Shown here: positions 10,932-21,087 of the stretch, piece after piece
Numbering within the stretch: position 1 is the first letter of the stretch
Layout of the letters: each line of letters begins with the position of its first letter
DNA from: Ridgeia piscesae
Taxonomy: Eukaryota > Annelida > Polychaeta > Sabellida > Siboglinidae
Assembly (NCBI GenBank): GCA_025642075.2
Contig: JAODUO010000111.1
Location: 142,501-206,500, forward strand
Length of the DNA: 64,000 nucleotides
Reading direction: 5' to 3'
Made by a program: the position numbers and the translations under genes
Notes under the pieces: model-generated
The model's input: only the letters and a program-made list of their open reading frames with translations
Told to the model about the DNA's origin: nothing
The model's database searches: none

Positions 10932-13320
10932 GTATGTCTTGTGTTCTATGTTGTTGACCATTCAGATAATTATTGTTTACTGAACGTAAAAGCAGAAGGA
11001 TAAAATAAAATAACAATTGTAATAGTAAATTATAATTTATAATTACAATAATCCTAACATTCAAGTTCAACAGATAAAATCAAGGAACAGTTAAAATGAT
11101 GGCACATTACTGTGCATATTTGTGTAGTTACTTTTTGAAGGTTGTAACAGAATGACTCTGTGGCAATGTCAAGTGGTAGTTTGTTCAGTAATTTTGAACA
11201 GAAGACATTCAGTGTTTTCCCTGCTCTGTGCCGAATGAGGTGGGCCACGTCCTGTTTTTTTAAGCCACCTTGCCGAAAAATAATTTTTCATTGCCCCCTC
11301 ATGGTATTTCCTGTAATCCTGCTGACCATTTCCAAGTTAGGCTACAAATACGTTTACATACAAACTTTAAATTTATGACCCCTCTATATGCCAGGGGTTA
11401 GGTTAAAACCCACTTCATAATGCACCATTTGAAGCTAATTTTTAAACAAGAACCAGTGGGATCCCTTGCCCCCAAACCCTCATAACATCACATCTTGCTG
11501 AAGTCACCCATCATTTGAGACACTGAAGCTGGTTGTATTTGACTGTGTACATTGTTGTACAGAACCTACACGGGTGATGAGTTCTCAATGGACCCCACTG
11601 TCCTGCACACCATTGAGCTGCTGCAGTACGCCCGACAACTCCGCATGATGATCACCAGTGCCAGGCAGCAGCTCGAGTGTCTGGTTAGTGCTGCCATCTA
11701 TCACAGATGGGATGAATCACATACTCAGTGATTGTGGGATTGTTTTTGATTTCAGGAGTAATTTCATTTGTCAAAAAAAAATATTAAAAGAAAATGTAAA
11801 AAAAATGGTATAATCTTAGATGGATATGCTCATCAAGTTGGAATAATAATAAAATTGAATATTGTTTTATAACTGAGACGTAACATGAATGTTTCAACTG
11901 ACTGTCATTTGTAATCTTTATCAGTAACGGATGTGTTCATCACCATCTCATCGCACTTCAAAGTCCGGTTTTAAACTAAAATTAACTGCAGGTATTAGAA
12001 ATACTGTAGAAATACCTACAACTATCTAAAAAAAAAATCTGTTTCAAAAATTATAATAAAACACTGTTCCATTGTTACGGTTGTGTTCACTCTCTACAGA
12101 AGTCTATGGAAGGTGAAATTCCATCGTTCACCCCGGTACCGCCGATACCGGAATACCAAGGGCCACAGCCAAAACACCAGCTGCTGACACCTGTCCCATT
12201 CCTCGTGCGAGACCCTGACAGGTTGGAATCCACAGATGCACACTCGCATATAGCATCTGCAGATTATCAGTTTTTGCAAGTTTTGTAAAGCAAGTTGATA
12301 ATTTTATGTTCCATTCATTACACACTGTCAACCAGGAGTGGTCATTATTTTGGTGAGTCAGTTGTACATTGGCCCACTTTGTGATCAGGTGCATGGCAAA
12401 GAGCCAACCACAAAGTTACTCCTAAATCACAGTCCACAGAGTTATGTACCAAAGCACATTTGTGAAAATTTTGTGTAGAATCTTTATAACAGTGTTTAAT
12501 AGTTAATTATTGTTGTGAACATGAAAACGATTGTTGCCTTTTTTCTACGAGGTTTTGTTACAGTTTTCAGATAGATTTAGGAATAATATGAAATAAATAA
12601 TTAAAAATAGCAATTCAATATTTATAGTGATGTATTGTAAGTGTTAATAACAGCCTTTTACAATTGAGTGATTCCCATACAATTGTTGTTGAAGTCTGAA
12701 ATATCGCTTTCGAAGTTTCAATATGACCCTATTTGGTTCCGCTGCCAAATAACAAAACCTAGCACATTTCTAAAACAATTTTTTATAAAATAAAAAAAAT
12801 ATATTAACAATCCTGGTTTTGTCTCTTGCTGCAGTCCGTTTGTGCGTGGAATAGGATCCCCGCCCCCAGAAATTGACGGCAAAGACTGCCACCGACTGCT
12901 GAGACGATCAGTTGCTACTTTGTGTGCACACTCCGGGTATGACAGTAAGTGACGGCTACATTGTGTGCACTTTCAGGATATATATTTTTTAAATACGTGT
13001 AATTACATATTTCTTATATATATATATTGATGTATTTATTACTATTATCATGTTATTAGTATTGTTGTGAACTTTATATTTTGTCTAAAGTTTTACTGTG
13101 TGTGGGTGTGACTGTGTGCTGTGTATACTGTTAACAAGATTTAACAAGATTTAACAAGAGATTTAACAAGAGATTTAACAAGAGATTTAACAAGAGATTT
13201 AACAATATTGCGTGGTGGTGGTGGTGGTGGTGGTGGTGGTGGTGGTGTTGGTGGTGGTGGTGGTGGTGGTGGTGGTGGTGGTGGTGGTGGTGGTGTGTGT
13301 GTGTGTGTGTGTGTGTGTGG

Positions 13321-13356
<36 letters not shown>

Positions 13357-14813
13357 TGTCGGGCGTTGTTTGGCCCATTGGAAATCTTGATATACCACGT
13401 TATGGTTACCATAAGAAATAAAACTTTCACTATTGACTACTACTATGCATTGTCTAAGATCTAAGATTGTGACTGTGTCCCACAGGTTGCAGTGCGTCGG
13501 TACTGGACACCCTGACTGACGTATGTGGCGAGTACTTCCTGCAGTTTACCAAGTTGCTGAGGCAAGCAGTCGACAACGAGGCTCAGCATGGCACAGACGG
13601 CTTTCAGGTTATGTCTGGATTTTATTGACGAATGAACAACAAATAAAGAATGCCAAAATCACAATGACAGTATTTTACCTATCAAATCTTGTTACCCTCT
13701 GGGGGGTAGTTGTTTACCACTCAGATCTCTCAGGTAGGGACAGACTATGGAAAACAAAATGACAGCATATCAGAGACACTTATTAAATAACCGTAAATAT
13801 ATTATTGCATAATATTGATAGCAAAACAAAATTGTGTATGTTTTGTAAGTAACTAACACATTTTTGGTAAACTAAATAGCCTCATTAGAGGTTGATCAGT
13901 ATTGTTGACGTGTATCTGTTCGAGTTCTGCTCCTTACACATCCCTATCGATAACTGTCCAATTTGTAAATTAAGACGCAGACAGGCAACAAAGCATAATT
14001 ATCATGTTTACCAAAAAATTGTTCAGTCAGTGGCAATGCAATTCACGTGCGACCAACATCTTTAATGATTACCTGGTAGTTCATGGGCTCCTCTTTCATG
14101 GTTAAACTGTTTTATGGCTAAATAAATATTCCAACAATTGTGTATGACATCTTAATATGATCACACTTCATTGTATTTCATGCTTCATATCAGTGACAAT
14201 TTAATAAAAATTTACTCTTCATGAAAGAATTGTTTGATTCTAATACAGCGTAATATTTTTACGTTCCGGTAATCGTCAAATAAATCCCACATCCAGGACC
14301 CCATGGAGCGGGTGTTTCACGAGATGGGTACTGGGAGCATGCTGAGTGTACACACGCACTACACGAAGCAAGTCCTACAGTACCATGAGCGCACCCTGCA
14401 GGCATGTGAGGAACTACGCGACAAGTACACGCGCCTCACAAGTCCCGCTGTGCTGCACAGTGCACACAGCCTGAAACCACTGCTCAAGTGAGTCATGTGA
14501 CAGTCATGTGATAGTCATGTGACTAGTTGTGTAACTGGTCATGAACACACTACATGTTTGCTTGCAGTCATGTCTAGAGTCGTATACATATGTATTTATT
14601 GAGTTGTGGTTGTCCAGTTCCTGGTCAGGTTAAATGTCTCCACCTAGAAAGCACGTTGAGTGGTTGAGGCCTAAAGTTGCCTGAAATTTCCATCATAAAA
14701 ATGAACTAATGCCATAGTTGGAGAATGTGAGGGAATGTGGTATTTATTTAAATTGCTATTAAGACAGTATCTAGCCATATTCTCCAAAATGCCACACACA
14801 CACACACATATAT

Positions 14814-14890
<77 letters not shown>

Positions 14891-14986
14891 AATATATTAT
14901 GCATATATCAATATATATATATAATGTGTGTGTATATATATATTATATATATATATATATATATAAAATATATATAATACATATAC

Positions 14987-15054
<68 letters not shown>

Positions 15055-18000
15055 TTTATATTTATTGAAACTCACAACCCATAGTATTGTTGACAGACTG
15101 AAGGTGGAGCCACTGTCAGACATCCAGTTTCCAGCGACAGATGACACAGACGAAGGTGGAGAGGGGGACCAGATGATTCAACTGGAGGGTGAGACGTCAT
15201 TGTCTGTCTTCATTCCACTTCCTAATTGATGGATTTCTAAATTGAACTATCATAATTCTGGATGTGTCGTCTGTCCGGCTGAATATTTGAACAAGTTTTA
15301 CCACGTTGAAGGAGTTACTGTGTCCATTTTTAGTGCAGTGCAGTGCAGTGCAGTGCAGTGCAGTGCAGTGCAGTGCAGTGCAGTGCAGTGCAGTGCAGTG
15401 CAGTGCAGTGCAGTGCAATACAGTCAGTGACCAGAATGTCAAACTCTCAATTTAGATAACACCGCATTAGAATCATGTGTTGCTGTATAAAACTTTCAGC
15501 AATTTTGTTTATTCAAGTTAAATAAACTGAATGTATGAATACCAGGCTATATACAGTGGTGGATATTAGTGTATGCATTAACTGTCGAGATGGCATTTGA
15601 TTGAACATATCTGCCAGAAAGTGAAATGTAAAACGCTTTGAACAATCCTGATGCATGGATTTTACACTGCGTAAGAACTGACCTTTACTTTACTTTGGCC
15701 AGGGCTGGGACTGGACATGGGCATTGGTCAAGAACCAGCCAGCTCACTTGCGCCAGAGGAGGAAGGGCGGTGGTCAGCTCACATCAAGACAGAAACGTCA
15801 TCGGAGATGAAGTAAGTGTCGCCAGAAGGCATCATTACACTTCCAGGACATTCATTGTTAGGATTGTGTAATTTGTGTGCAATTTGTTTAGTTATACATA
15901 TTACATTATAATTTAAATATTTTAAAATTTGTTTGCATGTTTCAAATTATTTTATCTTGTGTAGCTCCTGTTATAGAAACCAGTTGTGGTTATACAAAAC
16001 CAGTTGTTGGTTCAATAACATGATTACATAATCTTAAAAAACTGTACGATGACAATTAGTTTTATGATGACATGTTAGTTTATAATTTAATATTCTATTA
16101 TTTTGTAAGTGTATTGTAAAAAAAACATTCTTGGGTAACTCATATGGTAGAAACTAGTTGTGGTTTTAACAGGAGGCCACTGCCTGGTAGGTTAATCTGT
16201 AATTTTATTCTGACACACTATTAGATAACATATTACGATATGTTGTGTTTAGAATGTTTTAACTGATATGACTATAACTTATACAAATGACCAGTAGTAT
16301 ATGTGACTGATCACAGCCAAATGGATTATTAAGTTTCACAGACCTATCTTGCATGGCAGCCAAAAGTAATGATTGCATTGGCCATTGATTTTGCATGAAG
16401 TGGAAATCTTAAATAATTTATCTTATATGAATTTTTGTATCAATAAATAAAGATACTACATGTACTGACATTCTTTAAACAAATGTGGTATAATTTTACA
16501 GCTGTTGATCTGAGGAATCGATAAATATACAAAACTCTGTTTTACAATTTTATAGCTTAACATCACTAATATTCCACTTTCGGTGCTGTCTATGATAAAG
16601 TACACTTATTGTGTTACATTATTTAAGTAGAAAAAATTACTTTTCTTGCCTAACAAGTACAATTATTTAGTACTTTTATATATGTAACAGTTTTAGTTTG
16701 CTCTCTGGTGTGTCAGGTCATGTGTTAGTAGTAGTGCTGAAGCAGTGACACAGTGATGCAGTGACACAGTGACACAGTGATGCAGTGACACAGTGACACA
16801 GTGGCTAGAGCTTTGCATTCTCAACTAAGAGAATCCGGGTTCAGACCCTGTGCTATCAAGCGTTGTGCAAGTTTTTTCACTCTACATTGCTCCAGTTCAC
16901 TCAACAGTATTAATGAGTACCTGGCTATAGACAGTGGTTGATAGTAGTGTACGAGTCGTCTTTGTGCATTAATTGCAGAATAGCTAGATGCTTCCCAGAG
17001 CAGAGAAGTCGAGATGGTGTTTGACTGAGCAGGTCTGCCAGGGAGTAAAGCATAAAGCACTTTGAGCAATCCTAAGGATTGAATACTGCGCTATGTAAGA
17101 ATGTACCTTTTTTAGATTTTTATGTGTCTGTGTCTGTTTTCTCATCAGTCGAGTTGGCGGGGCAGACTCGTACGACCCGGAGGACAGCCACAGTATGAGC
17201 AGCGTTCCCACTACCCCCGCCCCTACTGGGAGTGACGCAGGGGACAGTGTCCAGGACCCTGGCTCTGTGTCGGCCCTCTCAGAGAGCATGTCCTCACCCT
17301 CACTCGACACACGCACCCTGGGGAAACCCACACGCAAAAAGTATGCTTTTTGTTTAGCTAAACAATGCGTCTATTAGACACGTTTTGTGTCTGACAGTCG
17401 ATTTTCATGTTTAATTTGTTGTTGTTGATGTTGTGGAGGTTATTTTTTGGCATCTGTGATTTTTGAAGTTTTCGAAGCTCTAGTGGAAATATTTTATAAA
17501 TTAATAGTAGATTTGTTTTGGAAATGTGACAATGGTGGCCATTTTGCATTTCTGTGAAGGTGGTGGCCATCTTAGATTTTCCTAATAACTAAATGGGAGA
17601 ACCGTCACAAATTTCTCTTACTAGGCTGTCTTATTTATTTCCTTAACAACTAACATGGGCATCCATCTCGGATTTCTTTAACGACTAACAAGGACGGCCA
17701 TGTTGGATTTCGTTAACGACTAACAAGGACGGCCCTGTTGGATTTCTTTAACGACTAACAAGGATGGCCATGTTGGATTTCTTTAACGACTAACAAGGAC
17801 GGCCATGTTGGATTTCTTTAACGACTAACAAGGACGGCCATGTTGGATTTCTTTAACGACTAACAAGGACGGCCATGTTGGATTTCTTTAACAACTAACA
17901 AGGACGGCCATGTTGGATTTCTTTAACGACTAACAAGGACGGCCATGTTGGATTTCTTTAACGATTAACAAGGACAACCGTGTTGGATTTATTTAACGAC

Positions 18001-18886
18001 TAACAAAGACGGCCATGTTGGATTTATTTAACGACTAACAAGGACGGCCATGTTGGATTTATTTTGCTATGCAGGAATCTTAGTCTTAATGGTTTGACTG
18101 TCCTGCAGAATACAAAAAATTGTCAATCATATCAAAAGCATAATCAAAAACACACAAACAAACATAGTCGTCCTCCTGCCTCCCCGACAAACAGATAGAT
18201 GGAGAAGATGATTTTCTAAATTGATCATGCCTGATGTTTAACAACTTGTGACTTGTGCAAAGACGTTCCAGTTGAACAATTAAAGTGGACATTTTTGACA
18301 AATTGTTGTAAAGGAACACGTGAAAGTTTGGCTCCACAGTTGCAAGCCTTCTTGGAGAGGGAAACGTCTTATGGTTCTTCATTCCTGACTCTGAAATTTC
18401 ACCAGTCCCATTTTGAGAGCTGGCACACACAAAATAGAATTATCCAGACAATAATATATGGCTGTACTCAGAAGAGGGCAGCACTAGTCATATTGCATAT
18501 TCGTGAGTCCATTGTCCGCCAGGTGGCACCAGTTGCAGTTATGGTGGTGATTAACTGTAATTCTATTTCACATACGTGTATATTTATATTATTTGATTTG
18601 TTGGTGTTTGTATTAATTTTTTTAGTTTAATGTACAACAGATTAATATATCTGTTACTACTTTTGTAGTATATTAGTATATTAAATATGCATACATTAAT
18701 TTCCTGCACAGCTACTTTTAATATATGAGAATAGTTATGTGTACCTGGTATATGCATGGATTATACATGGATTAGCATAGTCTGAAACGGACAGTTACTT
18801 GAATTATACGTTTCTGAATTGGTTGAGTGGACACAAGTCAGCGCCATTGTGATTGTGTAACTCTTCTGTTTAGGAGGAGGAGATGA
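10777..18886 (+). CDS. SUPT7L: SUPT7L, STAGA/SAGA complex core subunit (STAF65-gamma), complete
   Basis: Nuclear core subunit of the SAGA-type histone acetyltransferase co-activator; its histone fold pairs with a TAF-like partner. Ten coding exons: 10777-10931, 11573-11693, 12100-12221, 12835-12944, 13486-13607, 14297-14487, 15097-15188, 15703-15811, 17149-17340, 18874-18886. Their lengths sum to 1227 nt = 409 codons, every junction is GT..AG and phase-compatible, and 408 aa is close to human 414. Matching blocks: PPLHQP (about residue 40), the helix [14 protein letters not shown], the histone fold across exons 4-5 ([41 protein letters not shown]), [11 protein letters not shown], the acidic [12 protein letters not shown] (SUMO-type KxE), and a basic C-terminus KKRRR like human KKRMRK. 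Start: first ATG after the acceptor at 10767-10768. Confidence 0.93.
11573..11693 (+). CDS. SUPT7L: SUPT7L coding exon 2
   Basis: Encodes [20 protein letters not shown] and then [20 protein letters not shown], an amphipathic helix corresponding to human IHTIQLIQHNRRLRNLIATAQAQ. Phase 2 in, phase 0 out. Confidence 0.88.
12100..12221 (+). CDS. SUPT7L: SUPT7L coding exon 3
   Basis: Proline-rich linker ([20 protein letters not shown]) between the N-terminal helix and the histone fold. Good splice sites; phase 0 in, 2 out. Assigned by phase and order more than by similarity. Confidence 0.8.
12835..12944 (+). CDS. SUPT7L: SUPT7L coding exon 4 (histone fold, first half)
   Basis: [19 protein letters not shown] matches human CRQLLYQAVATILAHAGFD, helix 1 and the start of the next of the bromodomain-associated histone fold. 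Confidence 0.92.
13129..13205. repeat. 12-bp tandem repeat (ATTTAACAAGAG)n
   Basis: About six copies in a SUPT7L intron, directly left of a GGT/GT/GTGC microsatellite block. Confidence 0.9.
13212..13358. repeat. Compound microsatellite (GGT)n-(GT)n-(GTGC)n
   Basis: GGT units to 13294 with one TGTTGG interruption, GT to 13318, then GTGC units to 13358. Poly-Gly, poly-Val, poly-His and poly-Pro reading frames here are not genes. Confidence 0.97.
13486..13607 (+). CDS. SUPT7L: SUPT7L coding exon 5 (histone fold, second half)
   Basis: [20 protein letters not shown] then LRQAVDNEA matches human SVLETLTDVAHEYCLKFTKLLRFAVDREA. Phase 1 in, 0 out. Confidence 0.94.
14297..14487 (+). CDS. SUPT7L: SUPT7L coding exon 6
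   Basis: [18 protein letters not shown] matches human DVMEQVFHEVGIGSVLSL; the rest is a long helix ending LKPLL. Phase 0 in, 2 out. Confidence 0.93.
14795..15054. repeat. (TA)n/(CA)n microsatellite cluster
   Basis: Two long TA tracts (about 14819-14880 and 14996-15051) linked by imperfect TATG/CACA segments, in the intron before SUPT7L exon 7. Confidence 0.95.
15097..15188 (+). CDS. SUPT7L: SUPT7L coding exon 7
   Basis: [12 protein letters not shown] matches human IKEEPVSDITFP, followed by an acidic [11 protein letters not shown] stretch. The KVE is a sumoylation-type tetrapeptide. Confidence 0.9.
15332..15418. repeat. (AGTGC)n pentanucleotide microsatellite
   Basis: Seventeen nearly perfect 5-bp units in the intron between SUPT7L exons 7 and 8. 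Confidence 0.97.
15541..15697 (+). mobile_element. SINE fragment, 3' part (same family as 16800-17112)
   Basis: Shares with the second copy, in order: ACCTGGCTATA/ACCAGGCTATA, GACAGTGGT/TACAGTGGT, GTCGAGATGG, CTGCCAG, AAAGCACTTTGAGCAATCCT/AACGCTTTGAACAATCCT, and TGCG..GTAAGAA. The tRNA-like head is missing, so this is a 5'-truncated copy. Confidence 0.8.
15703..15811 (+). CDS. SUPT7L: SUPT7L coding exon 8
   Basis: Encodes [20 protein letters not shown] and [16 protein letters not shown] parallels human HVKMEP. Its acceptor is only a few bases downstream of a SINE 3' end, whose CTTTACTTTACTTT tail supplies the pyrimidine tract. Confidence 0.82.
16741..16803. repeat. GACACAGTG / GATGCAGTG tandem repeat
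   Basis: About seven 8-9 bp units, abutting the 5' end of the SINE that follows. Confidence 0.9.
16800..17112 (+). mobile_element. tRNA-derived SINE, near full length
   Basis: Begins AGTGGCTAGAGCTTTGCATT (A-box-like) with GGGTTCAGACCC (B box plus paired T-stem) at about 16837-16850, then a body and the tail AAAGCACTTTGAGCAAT..TGCGCTATGTAAGAATGTACC. Lies in SUPT7L intron 8 on the sense strand. Confidence 0.85.
17149..17340 (+). CDS. SUPT7L: SUPT7L coding exon 9
   Basis: Ser/Pro/Thr-rich disordered segment ([37 protein letters not shown]) ending in the basic TRKK, as in the human C-terminal region. Phase 1 in, 2 out. Confidence 0.85.
17640..18065. repeat. 35-bp tandem repeat, about 11-12 copies
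   Basis: Unit GGATTTCTTTAACGACTAAC + AAGGACGGCCATGTT, with decayed flanking copies on the left from about 17520. In the last SUPT7L intron. Some units differ at CTTTAACGA/ATTTAACGA. Confidence 0.95.
18874..18886 (+). CDS. SUPT7L: SUPT7L terminal coding exon (K-R-R-R-stop)
   Basis: After acceptor ctgtttag, G completes Lys and AGG AGG AGA TGA gives Arg-Arg-Arg-stop. The total length then closes exactly. The alternative is that this exon really extends further in another frame (coding-like text continues to about 19040). Confidence 0.6.
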
Positions 18887-20402
18887 CCTTGGACAAGTTT
18901 CAGGAGCAGGACTTTGTATCCAAATCTGCGGAAACAGAAACTGGAGGAATCACAGTCCAGGGAGCTGTACCTGGAAACTGTTTCCCTCCAACAGGAGGCA
19001 GAAGAAACGAACGTTTGCGCCGTGGAGCTCTCCTACTGTTTATGACCACATTATAACAAAGACTATTGTTGAGCGTTTGACCCCCTAGAACAACAAGTGG
19101 GTCCTACACAGTTCATTTGTCATGGAAAAGGGTCAGTTTATTTGAAATACTGGCCTTAAATCTGATCAGTCCAATGCTGCCCGCTGCTTAATTCTATATC
19201 GGGGGCCGATTTAAGGTTTCACGTCCAAGTTCAGGGCTGATGAATAAAATGCCAGTGATTTTGAAATCAGCCTGATTTCTGAGATTTTTTGTTAGCTTAA
19301 CTAAAGTTGGACAGGGAAATGGACATACTTAAAGACGATAACACGTATGCTATACAGAAAGCTGCTTTTTATGTGAATGGCTGGATACTGTATAAGTAGA
19401 CAGGAGTGGGTTGTTTCACTTTTATTAAGGTTATTTTCATGTTATTTATAGGGAGCATATCCTATGTTGCATATCTTTAAATAAAATGACAGAAAGTGAC
19501 ATGTTTTTCATAGAAACTTAATAAATAGGAAGTTTTTATCTTATTTTAACCCTCATGAGGTACCAGCTATATGTCAACTTTGTTTTAAAATATATTCAAG
19601 CTGCTAGCACGCACATAGACAGTAGAAACACTGCTCCATTAGACATGCAGTTTGTAGATAAATCAATATGGAAATGTGTGTGCGGCACATACAATGGTTA
19701 ATTGCCACACATTGAGAGATAAATAATGACCAACCCTTAATGGCTCGTGTAACATTCAAAGTGTCATTAAGTATTTTGTATCTCTGAACGAATGCCTTTC
19801 AATTGACAGAATGCAGTAATCAGAAGACTGGAACAAACTTGAAGTGTTCACAGAAGTAAAACATGTCTGCAAATTTTTTAATTAGGTGTAGTTGGGGGTG
19901 GTTTGTTGCCAGTACGTCACGGGGGATAAATCGCTACCAGTGCCACCCTTCAAATGACACATAGATGCATGTTATTTCTGCTGAGCATATTAGAGCTGTG
20001 CAGTGGCAATTGGCGATGGTTTTTGTGACCATTTTGGATTAATTTCAATTCAAAATCACCAGTTCTATGCGGTGTATTGGTCTGGCTGTATAGTGCTTTG
20101 AATCACCACAAAATGCTGGTTTTAATGTTGGAAACTTATGATAACACCTTCATAGAGAATCAAAATTGTAGTGTGGATAGCCAAAAGGTATGTTATTATT
20201 GAATGTGCATATCATTACAAAGTACCTACACAACATAGTTAGTTTGAGACAAAAACTGACATTGTGTGATCCCACCACAGCTGATCTGCCGGGTCTTTAG
20301 AATGGGCGATTTGTCGAAAACTAACTTTCGGATAAAGAAAGGTGCAGTACTAGGAATAAGGTTTGAGAAAAACTCATGCTTCATGCATTTATCTCATCAT
20401 AG
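18887..20402. other. SUPT7L 3' flank / 3' UTR
   Basis: AATAAA on the plus strand at 19243-19248 and 19480-19485 are the candidate polyadenylation signals. No other gene recognised. Coding-like text at 18874-19040 is discussed in the findings. Confidence 0.5.
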
Positions 20403-20895
20403 GGATGGTCTCATCACATGGATGGTCTCATCACATGGATGGTCTCATCACATGGATGGTCTCATCACATGGATGGTCTCATCACATGGATGGTCTCATC
20501 ACATGGATGGTCTCACCACATGGATGGTCTCACCACATGGATGGTCTCACCACATGGATGGTCTCATCACATGGATGGTCTCACCACATGGATGGTCTCA
20601 CCACATGGATGGTCTCATCATATGGATGGTCTCATCACATAATAATAATATTTATTATTTATAAAGCGCAATATCCAAAAATGCTTAAAGCGCTGTACAA
20701 TAAAATAAAAAGCTATTTAAATGGATGGTCTCATGTTAGGGTTGGTCTCATCACATGGATGGTCTCACCACATGGATGGTCTCATCACATGGATGGTCTC
20801 ATGTTAGGGTTGGTCTCATCACATGGATGGTCTCATCATAGGGATGGTCTTATCATCAGCATGGTCTTACAAGGATGGTCTCATCATAGTGGTAG
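20403..20895. repeat. 17-bp minisatellite ATGGATGGTCTCATCAC, interrupted by a retroelement tail
   Basis: About 14 copies to 20639, then an 83-bp insertion, then about 10 more, increasingly degenerate copies. The stop-free His/Met/Trp-rich frames of up to 195 residues are artefacts of the 17-bp period. Confidence 0.95.
20640..20722 (-). mobile_element. SINE/LINE 3' tail inserted in the minisatellite
   Basis: AATAATAATATTTATTATTT, then ATAAAGCGCAATAT and AAAGCGCTGTACAA: the reverse of the common invertebrate tail with AGCGCT..TTTATAA and a TTATT microsatellite end. Flanking repeat units continue on both sides, so the insertion is later than the array. Confidence 0.75.
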
Positions 20896-21081
20896 TCTGT
20901 ATTTATTCTCTTTGATATTATGTGGTAAGCTGCCCCAATGTATTGGTTAATATATTTTGGACTGCCTTTCTGAGCTTCTGCAACCATCTCTTGAGTGACT
21001 AATTTTCCCAGGGCAGTAATGCATTTTACACTCACACAATAAACAGTCCACAGAACACATGTATAAAATACTATAACAAAA

Positions 21082-21087
21082 TTTATT
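21082..21087 (-). terminator. Candidate polyadenylation signal (AATAAA) of the E74/ELF gene
   Basis: TTTATT on the plus strand, the last canonical signal before the minisatellite; gives a 3' UTR of about 2.3 kb. Confidence 0.4.

Noticed and set aside
13131..13430. Poly-His, poly-Pro, poly-Gly and poly-Val frames
   Set aside because: Compound GGT/GT/GTGC microsatellite.
15197..15442. Repetitive Cys-Thr-Ala-Leu-His protein on the minus strand
   Set aside because: Translation of the AGTGC pentanucleotide repeat.
20733..20815. Telomere-like GTTAGGG
   Set aside because: Only single units inside minisatellite variants; also a lone GGTTAGGGTTAG at 63423.
20266..20950. His/Met/Trp-rich proteins of 74-195 residues
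   Set aside because: Translations of the second 17-bp minisatellite in different frames.
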